In this document: positions 1 to 8,221 of the stretch, piece after piece
Layout: every line of letters starts with the position of its first letter
How positions within the stretch are numbered: position 1 is the first letter of the stretch
Origin: Lysobacter firmicutimachus
GTDB taxonomy: Bacteria; Pseudomonadota; Gammaproteobacteria; Xanthomonadales; Xanthomonadaceae
Reading direction: 5' to 3'
Length of the DNA stretch: 64,000 bases
NCBI RefSeq assembly: GCF_037027445.1
Contig: NZ_JBANDL010000002.1
Span: 558,001 to 622,000, forward strand
Made by a program: the position numbers and the translations under genes
The notes under the pieces: model-generated
What the model was told of the DNA's origin: nothing
The model's input: only the letters and a program-made list of their open reading frames with translations
Databases searched by the model: none

Positions 1-1090
1 GAGGCTCCGGAACAAGTGCGGTGACTGACTCTGCGTGTGTAGAAGGTCGGTTTGGGACGACGGCAGTCGGCGCGCGACCGCGGTGCTGATCGCGCCGGGG
101 ACGGGCGGGGTGGGGGCGTTTCGAAGTGCTGGCGAGAAGCGGTTGCTGGCAATTGGAATGTCGGCGTCGTCGAACCTATTCGATGGCTGCCCTAAGTCGC
201 CGGTGCACAGCCGCGGCCCTGCCGGCCCCGGCGGTGGCGCGGATGCGCCGCATCGGTCGAGATCGCAAAAAATCGATCGTCGCGCTGGTGGTCAGCGTCG
301 CCTTGCCAAAGGACGCGGTGCTGGACTGCGCGCGGCGCCGGTGCCTTCTGCTCGTGCGAGTGGAGGTTGGCGGCGCTAGCAGCGAACCGGTTGTAAGCGT
401 GGAGGCGTGATGGTGGTAAGGACTCAGCATGGGCGAATTCTCGAATGGCGTCCTTGCCGGTTCTTTTCTCGAAAGGCCTGACGGAATGCGAAGACGAGCT
501 GGCGAGAACATCTGAATCGGGTCGATGCGATCGGGGGGCTATGCCTGGCGTATCGTTCGAACGACCTGTTCGGGACGGGTTGGGACGGCGCCTTCCCGCA
601 AGAGGGCGTGATCGAGGTAAGCCGATTGCTATTCATGGCGCCCGAGGTTGATGGCGGTGCGGCGCCTTGCGGCGCAGCGCTGCGATGGTTGCGAATCGAC
701 GCTAGATACGATGGTCGGCGATGTCAATGGAATATGTGTGACGTATCGAGGCTGGGCCGAAAACGGAGTAATAGGCACATTGCTGAGGCAGCGTACGGCC
801 TGCTGCCGAGGAAGCAATGCGGTTTCTAGGATGCCTGCTCGAGGTCGCGAGGATTTGCGAGTCCAAGCTGGAGTCGTCGCGGCCTGCTGCTGTTCCTCTT
901 CTGCGACCAGGATGCGGCCGCGCGCACGCCGCCTCGTCGGTGCGGGCCAGGCAGGCGCGCGCCTGTGGACGCGGGCGAGCGCTCGACGAGGAGATTACGC
1001 ATGCCGCGCTTCCACGGCGCATGCGTCCATGACGTCCGCGTCGCCGAGGTGGGCGGATGGAGGTTCGGCGCGTATTGGATCGAAGTGTCG
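1..1090. other. about 1.1 kb with no recognisable gene
   Basis: No reading frame on either strand gives a protein with recognisable motifs, a convincing ribosome binding site and the strong G/C third-position bias of the real genes further on. The open frames here are short, overlap on both strands and are rich in Arg, Ala and Cys, as expected of random GC-rich sequence. The stretch may be intergenic or the remains of decayed genes; no clear hairpin, repeat or RNA gene was seen. Confidence 0.5.
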
Positions 1091-1429
1091 TTAGGCCACG
1101 GCCGGCAGATTACGGATGACCGGCGGCAGGTCGTCCTCTTCCTCTTCCTCGTCCTCTTCCTCGTCCGGTCCGGGCGGGCGGAACCAGGACACGGCATCCA
1201 GGAAACGGCGGTAGAACCGCAAGGTCGTCTGCGGCGTGTCGAGCACGTCGTCGCTTCGCACCGCCTCCGGCGCGATGGTGCCGGCATGGCCGGGCGCGGC
1301 CGCCTGCATCATCGACAGCAGTTCGTCTTCGAACCGCAGCTCGCCGCGTACGGTCAGCGCCGCATCGGCTTCGATGCGCAGGTCGATGTCTTCACCGCGC
1401 GGCGAAGACGGTTGCGGTGGCGTCTTCAT
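1091..1429 (-). CDS. hypothetical protein with an acidic C-terminal tract
   Basis: This is a 112-residue protein of unknown function. The ATG at 1429 is preferred because the frame upstream of it is low-complexity Arg/Pro sequence with no gene-like character. The N-terminal half is ordinary mixed sequence, with FEDELLSMM at about 45-53. Near the C-terminus there is a run of roughly a dozen Asp/Glu residues, then a short hydrophobic end, LPPVIRNLPAVA. No signal peptide or membrane segment is visible. It is transcribed away from the small-protein pair that starts at 1824, and an inverted repeat lies between them. Its shape (short, acidic tract, hydrophobic end) could suit a peptide precursor or a binding protein, but nothing here decides that. 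Confidence 0.55.
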   Translation of the reverse strand: MKTPPQPSSPRGEDIDLRIEADAALTVRGELRFEDELLSMMQAAAPGHAGTIAPEAVRSDDVLDTPQTTLRFYRRFLDAVSWFRPPGPDEEEDEEEEEDDLPPVIRNLPAVA

Positions 1430-1574
1430 GGCGGGCCCGTTCGTGTGGGGGTCGTCCAGGTGAGCGTCGGTAGAGGCGCAGGTGTGAACGCCGCTGCGCC
1501 GGCCGGCGTGCGGCTTGGCCGTGCGGGCGCCGGTCCGGCGTTGATATTTCTGCACCCGCATCGACGGCGCTGCG

Positions 1575-1595
1575 GCCGGCGGAATTTCCGCCGGC
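1575..1595. promoter_or_regulatory. inverted repeat between divergent small genes
   Basis: Two perfect 10-base arms, GCCGGCGGAA and TTCCGCCGGC, flank a single T. The site lies between the starts of the divergent genes at 1429 and 1824. It has no T-run after it, so an operator is likelier than a terminator. The protein that would bind is unknown. Confidence 0.35.
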
Positions 1596-1823
1596 GAAAA
1601 CGCGATGCGGATTCGACAACCCGGTTGCGATTGCGGCCAAGGCCGAGGCGCGGCGATCGGGCTGGGGCGAGGATCGCCGGCGGTCGTCTGTCGCAGGAGG
1701 CGGACGCGTATCCGTAACGCAATGCGCAGAAGTCCTCCGGCGCCGGTGCGAGGCTGCGGTTGGCGCACCGCCGGATCGGCGGTTCGGTGGGGCGAGGACA
1801 TCCCCTTCTCCAGAGAGGCGGTC

Positions 1824-2153
1824 ATGAAGGTCAGCGGTTTCAACGTCGATCCGCGCCGGCGCTACGACGGCCCCGAATTCATGGAGTACTGCATCAGCGA
1901 GAAGGCTTATCTTCCGGCCGATCGCGACCGCACCCCCTGCATCACCTGCCCGTTGGGGCAGCTGTGCGAGGCGGGGTTCCACGAACAGGTGCGCCTGGTG
2001 ACCAGCGGCCAGAATCCTTCGCTGACCGAGTGCAAAGTATTTCCGGACGAAGCCCTGAGCCGGGACGGATTGCTGTCCGGCCTGTCGTCGGAGCAGCGGG
2101 CGTTCGTGCTGCGTCATGTGTTCGATGTCGAAGAGGAGAGCCGAAATGAATGA
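1824..2153 (+). CDS. small cysteine-containing hypothetical protein
   Basis: This 109-residue protein starts at an ATG with a GAGAGG ribosome binding site just upstream. It has four clustered or spaced cysteines in the middle, YC at about 22, then CITC and LC within PCITCPLGQLC at about 38-48, and another C near 69. A small metal-binding fold or disulfides are possible; this is inference. The C-terminus is acidic (FDVEEESRNE). The stop codon overlaps the start of the next gene by eight bases, so the two are probably translated together. I do not recognise the family. Confidence 0.6.
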   Translation: MKVSGFNVDPRRRYDGPEFMEYCISEKAYLPADRDRTPCITCPLGQLCEAGFHEQVRLVTSGQNPSLTECKVFPDEALSRDGLLSGLSSEQRAFVLRHVFDVEEESRNE

Positions 2154-2415
2154 CAAGACCATCGCTTTCCAACTGGAAGCCAAGAAACAGCTTTCGGTGA
2201 AGGCCGAACGGCTGAGCGCCACGCAACTGGAAGCGAAGAAGCAGTTGTCCAACAAGGCCGAGTTGGTCGCCAAGCAGCAGTTGGAATCGAAGAAGCAACT
2301 GGCGAAGAAAACCGACTTGGTCGGCAAGCAGCAGCTGGAAGCCAAAAAGCAGTTGTCGGAGAAGACGGCGATCGTCGCCAAGCAGCAACTCGCGGCGAAG
2401 AAGAGCGCCGGCTGA
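2146..2415 (+). CDS. 18-residue tandem-repeat helical protein
   Basis: This 89-residue protein is almost wholly four copies of an 18-residue repeat (residues 9-26, 27-44, 45-62 and 63-80) plus a half copy at the end. Each copy begins QLEAKKQL or a close variant and continues with a Lys-rich, Leu/Val-spaced segment. Eighteen residues equal five turns of an ideal alpha-helix, so the same side chains line up on the same face in every copy, giving a long basic amphipathic helix or coiled coil. The ATG overlaps the upstream stop and has a GAGGAG site 8-12 bases away. There is no signal peptide. Function is unknown; a scaffold, filament or nucleic-acid/membrane-binding helix could all be considered. 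Confidence 0.65.
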   Translation: MNDKTIAFQLEAKKQLSVKAERLSATQLEAKKQLSNKAELVAKQQLESKKQLAKKTDLVGKQQLEAKKQLSEKTAIVAKQQLAAKKSAG

Positions 2416-2605
2416 GCGGCGCGCCGCATCCGCCCGGACACGGCCCGAGGCGCGGCCGCACAGCGCTTGGACGCCGTGTGCCGGGCGCCGCCGCGCCCGG
2501 CGATGACGCTGTTGCGATGCGGTGCGCTTGCGGCGTGCAAGCATGAGGCCGCGATACGGCCGGCGGCGGGGCGAAGGACGGGGCGATGCGATCGTCGTGG
2601 ACCGC

Positions 2606-2633
2606 TTGACGTAGACAGACCTGTCTGTATACT
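2606..2633 (+). promoter_or_regulatory. promoter and TetR operator for the tetR gene
   Basis: A -35 hexamer TTGACG (2606-2611) and a -10 hexamer TATACT (2628-2633) are 16 bases apart. The spacer contains a perfect palindrome, ACAGAC-CT-GTCTGT (2615-2628), whose last base overlaps the -10. A repressor bound there would block polymerase. Transcription should begin near 2640, only a few bases before the ATG at 2642, so the mRNA would be leaderless or nearly so. Autorepression is inferred from position. Confidence 0.7.
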
Positions 2634-2641
2634 GCGGTGCC

Positions 2642-3265
2642 ATGGCCACCGCCGCACCGACCGCCGATTCTCCGCGCGAGCGCATCCTCGAGACCGCCGC
2701 GGCGCTGTTCTACGCCCACGGCATCCACGCGGTCGGGGTGGACTTGATCGTCGCCCGCGCCGAAGTCGCCAAAGCCAGTTTCTATAAGCATTTCCCGTCC
2801 AAGCAGGATCTGATCGTGGCGATCCTGAGCCGCCGCGGCGAGGCGTGGCGGCAGGGATTGGCGGAATCGGTGCGGGAACGCTGCGCGGACCCGGCGCTGC
2901 GGCCCTTGGCGGTGTTCGACGCGCTCGGCGAACGTTTCGGCCAGGGCGATTTCCGCGGCTGCATGTTCATCAATTCGATGGTCGAGTTGGCCGATCGAGG
3001 TCACGCCGGCCATGCCGTGGCCGACGACCACAAGCGACGGGTAACCGCGTATCTGCGCGGCCTGCTCGAGCAGGCCGGCGTCGATCCGGCGGCGGCCCTG
3101 GCCGAGCAGTACATGCTGTTGATCGACGGGGCCATCGTCACTGCGCTGCGCATCGGTTCGGCCGCGCCCGCGGCCTCGGCGCGGGCGATCGCCGAACGGC
3201 TGTTGCAGCACGCCCTGTCTCCCGGTCGCGGCCGTCGCAAGGCCGCCCGACCGGGCAGTTCCTGA
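2642..3265 (+). CDS. TetR family transcriptional regulator
   Basis: This 207-residue DNA-binding repressor has a TetR_N helix-turn-helix at about residues 13-60: an ILETAAALFYAHG helix, then ARAEVAKASFYKHFPSK containing the YKHF recognition-helix signature. The rest is a helical ligand-binding domain, and a short basic tail rich in Arg/Lys follows. There is no ribosome binding site of note, and the predicted mRNA starts almost at the ATG. The palindrome in its own promoter points to autoregulation. The hydrolase gene that begins 40 bases downstream on the same strand is the obvious candidate target or operon partner. The ligand is unknown. Confidence 0.9.
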   Translation: MATAAPTADSPRERILETAAALFYAHGIHAVGVDLIVARAEVAKASFYKHFPSKQDLIVAILSRRGEAWRQGLAESVRERCADPALRPLAVFDALGERFGQGDFRGCMFINSMVELADRGHAGHAVADDHKRRVTAYLRGLLEQAGVDPAAALAEQYMLLIDGAIVTALRIGSAAPAASARAIAERLLQHALSPGRGRRKAARPGSS

Positions 3266-3305
3266 CCCCGGTCAGTTCCTTCTTCCTTTCCTTCTGGACT
3301 AAGCC

Positions 3306-4154
3306 ATGACTTCTTGGTTGAAGCGGTTTTCGCTCGCGCTCGCTTTGGGCGGCGCGTTCTCGTCGGCGCCGGCAGCCGCACCGGCCGTGCCGGAGTTGCG
3401 CCTGTACGCGATCGATTGCGGCCGCGCGCAGTTCGACGACCTGGCCCCGTTCGCCGACACCGGCGAATACGAGGGCCATCCCGGTACCTTGATGGCCTCG
3501 TGCTTCCTGATCCGCCATCCCCAGGGCGACCTGCTGTGGGACGCCGGCCTCGGCGACCAGCATGCCGGATCGCCCGAGGGCGTGCGCCTGCCCCTGTTCC
3601 GCGCGGTCGTGTCCAAGACCGTGGCTTCGCAGCTGCAGCAGTTGGGTCTGAGCTTCGACGACATCGACTACTTCGCGTTCTCGCACGGCCATGGCGATCA
3701 CCTCGGCAATGCCAACCGGCTGCAGAACGCGACCTGGATCGTCAACCGCAAGGAGCTGGAATGGCTCAGCGCCACACCGGCGCCGGCGCGCACCAATCTC
3801 AAGCTGATCGAGGCGCAGAAGCAGGCCAAGACCGTGCTGGTCGACGGTGACCACGACGTGTTCGGCGACGGCTCGGTGCGGATCTTCAAGGCGCCGGGGC
3901 ATTCGCCGGGCCACCAGGTGCTGCTGGTCAAGCTGCCGCGCAGCGGCGCGGTGATGTTGTCGGGCGATCTCTTCCACTCGCACGAGAACCGCAAGCATCG
4001 CCGCATGCCGGTATTCAACGTCAGCCGCAGCGATACCCTGGCTTCGATCGAGCGCATCGAAGGCCTGTTGCGCCATCATCGCGCTCGCCTGGTGATCCAA
4101 CACTCGACCGAAGACTTCGCCAAGCTGCCGGTGCTGCCGGCCTACCTGGATTGA
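3306..4154 (+). CDS. exported metallo-beta-lactamase-fold hydrolase (lactonase-like)
   Basis: This 282-residue zinc hydrolase has an N-terminal signal peptide (about residues 1-26, ending in an Ala-rich stretch), so it should act outside the cytoplasm. Metal ligands are plain: HGHGDH at 127-132, a further His in APGHSPGH (196-203), Asp221 in SGDLFHS and a late His in QHSTED. The overall layout resembles the N-acyl-homoserine lactonase branch of the superfamily, but many members hydrolyse other lactones or esters, so quorum quenching is only a possibility. It follows the TetR gene by 40 bases and may be controlled by it. Confidence 0.85.
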   Translation: MTSWLKRFSLALALGGAFSSAPAAAPAVPELRLYAIDCGRAQFDDLAPFADTGEYEGHPGTLMASCFLIRHPQGDLLWDAGLGDQHAGSPEGVRLPLFRAVVSKTVASQLQQLGLSFDDIDYFAFSHGHGDHLGNANRLQNATWIVNRKELEWLSATPAPARTNLKLIEAQKQAKTVLVDGDHDVFGDGSVRIFKAPGHSPGHQVLLVKLPRSGAVMLSGDLFHSHENRKHRRMPVFNVSRSDTLASIERIEGLLRHHRARLVIQHSTEDFAKLPVLPAYLD

Positions 4155-4219
4155 GCGGTGGCCGGCTTATCGCCGGCGGCGCGGTGTCGTATCCTGGCGC
4201 CCTTTCACAAACCGGAGCG

Positions 4220-4423
4220 ATGCGCGTGGAATTCGAGACGATCGGAGAGGTAGTGCAGGTCGAGCAGGTGGCGGACGTCAATCAGCGTCTGCAGGACGGT
4301 TGGGTCATTCTCGCGATCGCCACCGGCCATCGACCGGGCGGTGAGCCGTGGATTCAATACGTCATGGGCCTGCCGTACGAGGACGAAGACGAGGAAGACG
4401 AAGAGGAAGGCGAGGACGACTGA
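4220..4423 (+). CDS. small hypothetical protein with acidic tail (DUF1737-like)
   Basis: This 67-residue protein starts at the ATG at 4220, with a GGAG about five bases upstream. Residues 1-50 contain VADVNQRLQDGWVILAI, which resembles the small DUF1737-type fold in which a helix with NxxLxxGW is followed by a strand. The last 16 residues are nearly all Asp and Glu. A strong terminator follows. It sits between the exported hydrolase and the effector gene; whether it has any link to either is unknown. Confidence 0.6.
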   Translation: MRVEFETIGEVVQVEQVADVNQRLQDGWVILAIATGHRPGGEPWIQYVMGLPYEDEDEEDEEEGEDD

Positions 4424-4455
4424 GCCGTCAGTCCGCTCGGAGTCTCCTCACGAAG

Positions 4456-4482
4456 GCGGCCGGTTCGACCGGCCGCTTTTTT
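4456..4482 (+). terminator. Rho-independent terminator
   Basis: A perfect 9-base stem, GCGGCCGGT paired with ACCGGCCGC around a TCG loop, is followed directly by six T residues. This is the clearest intrinsic terminator in the window and ends the transcript of the small acidic-tailed gene, separating it from the effector gene at 4723. Confidence 0.9.
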
Positions 4483-4722
4483 GTTGGGCCGCCGCCGCGA
4501 CCGCCGGCGACGGCCATCGCCGAGCGCACCCTGGCGCGGCCCGGCAGGCGCCGAAGCGGCACCGCCGGGCCGCAGATGAACGCCGCCGGCGGCGGCGCCG
4601 CGCATGCGTGTGCCTTGCAGGGGCGCGTTCCTGCAGCGGAAACGGCCTCGGCGTCGATGGCCGGGCCGGCGAGGATTTCCCGTTAAGGCGCACATAAAAA
4701 GTCGGCCGACGGGAGCGGAGCC

Positions 4723-6168
4723 ATGGGGTACGAATTCAAGACCAAACAGCTGCAGAGCGGCCAGAGCGTGCAGTTGGTCAGTTGGGACGACCGGCCCCTG
4801 ACCGATCACCGCGAACTTCAGCACAAGCCGTGGCTGCCGACCGACACCCGCGCCAGCGTCGGTTTCTACGACTCCACCGTCGAGTACATGCGCAACGACT
4901 GGGCGCGCCAGCACATGCAGCCGCAGGCGGCCCATCTGGAAGCGGGCAGCGTGTTGTTGTACTACCACGGCGACAGCAAGACCTGGCACAGCACCGACGC
5001 GCTCGACATCGACCACGTCAGCCAGTGGCGCGATCACTTCGGCGCGCTGGGGGTGGCGAACCACGCCGAAGCGCACATGGCCTACAACGACGTGTCCAAC
5101 CTGCGCATGCTGCCGTCGGTGATCAACCGCGCCCGCGACTGCGCCGACAACGTGTTGACCCAGTACGGCGCCGATTCGCAGGAGTGGCGGACCTGGGTCG
5201 AGCAGCGTTTCGCCTTCGATCCCAACGCGCACCATCCGGCATTCGATCCCGATCGCGACCAAGCGCGACGGACCCAGGGCACGTTGGGCACGGCTTGGTC
5301 GCCGGACGAGGGGCGCACCGGCTTGAGCTTCGATACCCGGGTGGTCGGCAAGTGGTTCGAAGCCGAGCTGAAAAATGCCTATGCGGGCAGCGTGCCCATG
5401 CGCAACCACCAGGGCGAGGTGCAGGAGGTGCCGCTGTTCCGCTGCGCCGCCTCGGGCCAGCTGTGCACCCGCGACGCACTGGACATCGACCACAAGGTCC
5501 CGTTCGAGCTGCTGTCGCAGAAAATGCTGGAGCACGCGCCGAACGGGCAGTTGAGCAAGGCCGATGCGCTGGACGCCTACAACGATGTGTCCAATCTGCG
5601 GCTGGTCAGCCGCAGCACCAACAGCTCGCACGAGTTCGAAGTCGATATCCGCAACGAATATCGCGATCACGAGGAACCGGAACGCCCCGGCGAGTTCGAC
5701 GATTTCATCGACCGGGACGCGATGGACGTGGACCTGGACCCGGTCGTGGCGCAGCAGGCGCGCGAACTGGGCAGGAACTACCAGCCCATGCCCTGGCTGA
5801 ACGAGCACGGCCATCCCGACAAAGCGCTGTACGACGACGTCCTGAACAAGCTCGGCCAGACCGATTTCGGCCGGAACATGAGCGATACCCAGCGCGAAAA
5901 CGCGGCCGGTGCGCTGGTGTTCGCCGTGCGCAACGAGCGTATGGGCTCGGTCGATGCGGTGGCGCAGAGCTTGGACGGCCAGGCATTGTTCGCGGTGCAG
6001 GGGTCTCTGCAGCATCCGCTCGGGATCGCGCCGGTGTCGAAATCCGACGCGATGGCGCAGTCGATCGGCATCAGCACGCTGAAGCTGGAAGAGCTGCCGC
6101 AACAGCAGAACCCGACGCAGAACGCCCAGTCACCGCATCAGCAGCACCACCGCACGATGATGCAGTAA
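4723..6168 (+). CDS. putative T4SS antibacterial effector with two HNH-like motifs and XVIPCD tail
   Basis: This 481-residue protein is probably a nuclease toxin injected into rival bacteria. Two segments share the same landmarks: DALDIDH at 92-98 with YNDVSNLR at 121-128, and DALDIDH at 251-257 with YNDVSNLR at 286-293. The spacing and residues (D-H, then N, then a later N/H region) fit HNH/His-Me-finger nucleases. Copy 2 continues with SRSTNSSHEFE, a good third element; copy 1 has PSVINRARD there and may be weaker. Residues from about 363 on (HPDKALYDDV, later LFAVQGSLQHP) and the Gln-rich end match the XVIPCD, which Xanthomonadales effectors use to bind VirD4. There is no signal peptide, as expected for T4SS cargo. 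No immunity gene is obvious beside it. Confidence 0.72.
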   Translation: MGYEFKTKQLQSGQSVQLVSWDDRPLTDHRELQHKPWLPTDTRASVGFYDSTVEYMRNDWARQHMQPQAAHLEAGSVLLYYHGDSKTWHSTDALDIDHVSQWRDHFGALGVANHAEAHMAYNDVSNLRMLPSVINRARDCADNVLTQYGADSQEWRTWVEQRFAFDPNAHHPAFDPDRDQARRTQGTLGTAWSPDEGRTGLSFDTRVVGKWFEAELKNAYAGSVPMRNHQGEVQEVPLFRCAASGQLCTRDALDIDHKVPFELLSQKMLEHAPNGQLSKADALDAYNDVSNLRLVSRSTNSSHEFEVDIRNEYRDHEEPERPGEFDDFIDRDAMDVDLDPVVAQQARELGRNYQPMPWLNEHGHPDKALYDDVLNKLGQTDFGRNMSDTQRENAAGALVFAVRNERMGSVDAVAQSLDGQALFAVQGSLQHPLGIAPVSKSDAMAQSIGISTLKLEELPQQQNPTQNAQSPHQQHHRTMMQ

Positions 6169-6237
6169 GCGCGGCCGGGCGGGGCCGGGCCGGAGCGCCG
6201 CTGTAGACCGGATCGCCGGTGGCCGTGCGAACGCGGA

Positions 6238-7215
6238 TCAGGCCGCGGCCGCGTGCCGGTTCTTCTCCCGGCTCAAGGCCGCATCCGCGCGCAGGAACAC
6301 CGCGCCGGGCGCTTCGTCCGCGCTCGACGCGGCAGCGGTGCCGATCAGCACCGTCAGGCCGTCGCTGCGATGGCGTTCGACGGTTCGGCGCAAGGCTTCG
6401 ATGCGGGCCTCGACATCGCCGCCGACGAGGGTGGCGACGAACTCGGGACTGCAGCTGACCCGATCGATGTGGTCGCCGAGGTCTTCGCGCAAGCAGGGCT
6501 CCAAGGCGCGGCCGAGCGCTTCGAGCGATTTCTCGGTGGCGCGTTCGCCGAACCGCGCGCATGTGCCGGCGTAGTCCTGCAACTCCAATATCGCCACCGT
6601 GTAGGGCGCGGACGCGGCGGCCGCCGTCGAGATCGGCGCCGGCGTCGCGGCCGCGATTGCGGCCGGCTTGGCCAGCAAGGCATCGATTTCGGCCTGATGC
6701 TCGCGCGCGTGCGCGTCGATCAGCTCCATCGCGATGCGCGACAACGATGCTAGCCCCGCCCGCTGTTCGTCGCTGAGCTCGCGCGGCTCGTTGTCGAGCA
6801 CGCAGACTGTACCGATGGGGATGCCTTCGTCGGTGACCAGGGGCGCGCCGGCGTAGAAGCGCGCGATGTCGTTCTGCACCATCGGCAGGCCGGCGAAGCG
6901 GGGATCTCGGGCCAGGTCCGGCACCTCCAGCAACTCGCCCGGATTGCGGATCGCGTGGTCGCAGACCGCGAGGCTGCGCGCGGTCTCGCGCTCGTCCAGC
7001 CCGAGCCGTGCCTTGAACCACTGTCGGTCGCGATCGACCAGCGATACCAGCGCGATCGGCGTATCGCAGACCGTGGAGGCCAGCTTGACCAAGTCGTCGT
7101 AGACCGGTTCGGGCAGGCTGTCGACGATGCGCAGCCGATCCAGTGCGCGCTGGCGTTGGCTTTCGGGGATGTTGGGGCGATGAGCGACGGTGGAATGAGG
7201 GGCGGGGACGGACAT
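6238..7215 (-). CDS. GAF-domain protein with degenerate GGDEF domain
   Basis: This 325-residue cytoplasmic signalling protein has a GAF sensor domain at about residues 20-170, with the usual ending around PIGTVCVLD. A linker rich in Ala/Thr follows, then a domain shaped like GGDEF. The signature is CSPEF (255-259) instead of GGDEF, so cyclase activity is most likely lost. Late landmarks of the fold, such as IGTAAAS and FLRADAALSREKN, are still present. It could bind GTP or a partner rather than make cyclic-di-GMP. It converges with the effector gene at 6168. Confidence 0.8.
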   Translation of the reverse strand: MSVPAPHSTVAHRPNIPESQRQRALDRLRIVDSLPEPVYDDLVKLASTVCDTPIALVSLVDRDRQWFKARLGLDERETARSLAVCDHAIRNPGELLEVPDLARDPRFAGLPMVQNDIARFYAGAPLVTDEGIPIGTVCVLDNEPRELSDEQRAGLASLSRIAMELIDAHAREHQAEIDALLAKPAAIAAATPAPISTAAAASAPYTVAILELQDYAGTCARFGERATEKSLEALGRALEPCLREDLGDHIDRVSCSPEFVATLVGGDVEARIEALRRTVERHRSDGLTVLIGTAAASSADEAPGAVFLRADAALSREKNRHAAAA

Positions 7216-7573
7216 GGCGTGAGCGTAATGCCGGCGCGGCGGCTTGCGTTGCGACCAGTGATCGCCGATGCGCCGTTAGCGAGGGGTGAATCTGCCGTGC
7301 ACGCGGCGATATGCGCGACGGTTCGCACAAACCCGCTCCGGCGTGCGTCATCGTGCGGTCAGGATGCGAGCGAGCAGCCCGCACCGGTACGGGCGCATGC
7401 GCGGTCGTTGCGGTTGGCTGTCGCGCAGTGGGAAAGCGCAGGCCTCGCCTGCCACGAGCCGGGCGCAGATCAGGCTCCCGTCGGTATCGTTTCGCGCTAC
7501 TTGGTCCGGGCGGGGCGCCGGTGCCGGGCGACCTTGCTATGGTCGGGGCGTCGCCACCGAGGAGTCGTCGATC
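7216..7573. other. intergenic region between divergent genes
   Basis: These 358 bases separate the GAF-protein start from the DUF5671-type gene. A possible promoter for the rightward gene (TTGGTC near 7501 and TATGGT near 7538) is the only signal seen. No coding potential or strong hairpin was found. Confidence 0.4.
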
Positions 7574-8221
7574 ATGGCTGCGGGCAGTCAGGAACTGGAG
7601 GGCTTCGTGCGCGAAGCCCTGATGCGCGGGCAAAGCAAGGAGGCCACCGCGCAGGCCTTGGCCGCGGCGGGCTGGAGCGCCGAACAGACCCGCGGCGCGC
7701 TGGACGCCTACGCCGACGTCGGCTTCGTCCTGCCGGTGCCGAAGCCGCGCGCCTCGTTGTCGGCGCGCGAAGCCTTCGCCTACCTGGTGTTGTTCTCGAC
7801 CTTGTACCTGGTCGCGTGCAGTCTCGGCAGCCTGTTGTTCGACTTCATCAACCTGGCCTGGCCGGACGCGGTCGACGACTACGGCTACTGGCGGCGCAGC
7901 ATCGACGACTCGCTGCGCTGGGCGGTGTCGGCGCTGAGCATCGGCTTTCCGGTGTTCGCCTTCGTCGCCCATCGTGTGGCCCGCGACGTCGCCCGCCATC
8001 CGATCAAGCGGCTGTCGCCGGTGCGGCGCTGGCTGACCTACCTGACCCTGTTCCTGGCCGCGACCGTGCTGATCGGCGACATGACGGTGCTGGTCTACAA
8101 CCTGCTCGGCGGCGAAATCAGCCTGCGCTTCCTGGTCAAGTCGCTGGTGGTCGGCGCCATCGCCGGCACCATTTTCGGTTACTACCTGTGGGATCTGCGT
8201 CGCGAGGAGAATCAGGCATGA
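7574..8221 (+). CDS. DUF5671-type integral membrane protein
   Basis: This 215-residue protein starts at the ATG at 7574, with GAGGAG about ten bases upstream. Residues 1-45 form a soluble helical region (FVREALMRGQ to WSAEQTRGALDAY) of the kind that precedes such membrane domains. Four hydrophobic segments follow, the first reading AFAYLVLFSTLYLVA, which fits the DUF5671 family. Function is not known. Its stop overlaps the next start by four bases (ATGA), so the two genes form an operon. Confidence 0.75.
   Translation: MAAGSQELEGFVREALMRGQSKEATAQALAAAGWSAEQTRGALDAYADVGFVLPVPKPRASLSAREAFAYLVLFSTLYLVACSLGSLLFDFINLAWPDAVDDYGYWRRSIDDSLRWAVSALSIGFPVFAFVAHRVARDVARHPIKRLSPVRRWLTYLTLFLAATVLIGDMTVLVYNLLGGEISLRFLVKSLVVGAIAGTIFGYYLWDLRREENQA

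Noticed and set aside
1824..2415. The small-protein pair as precursor peptides of a ribosomal natural product
   Set aside because: No modification enzyme, protease or transporter gene is nearby, and the repeat protein lacks a leader/core split.
3306..4154. Naming the exported hydrolase as a quorum-quenching lactonase
   Set aside because: HxHxDH is shared by the whole superfamily and the signal peptide is atypical for AiiA-like enzymes; substrate cannot be told.
4220..4423. The acidic-tailed small protein as immunity factor for the nuclease effector
   Set aside because: A strong terminator and 240 bases separate the genes, and there is no direct evidence of interaction; left as an untested idea.
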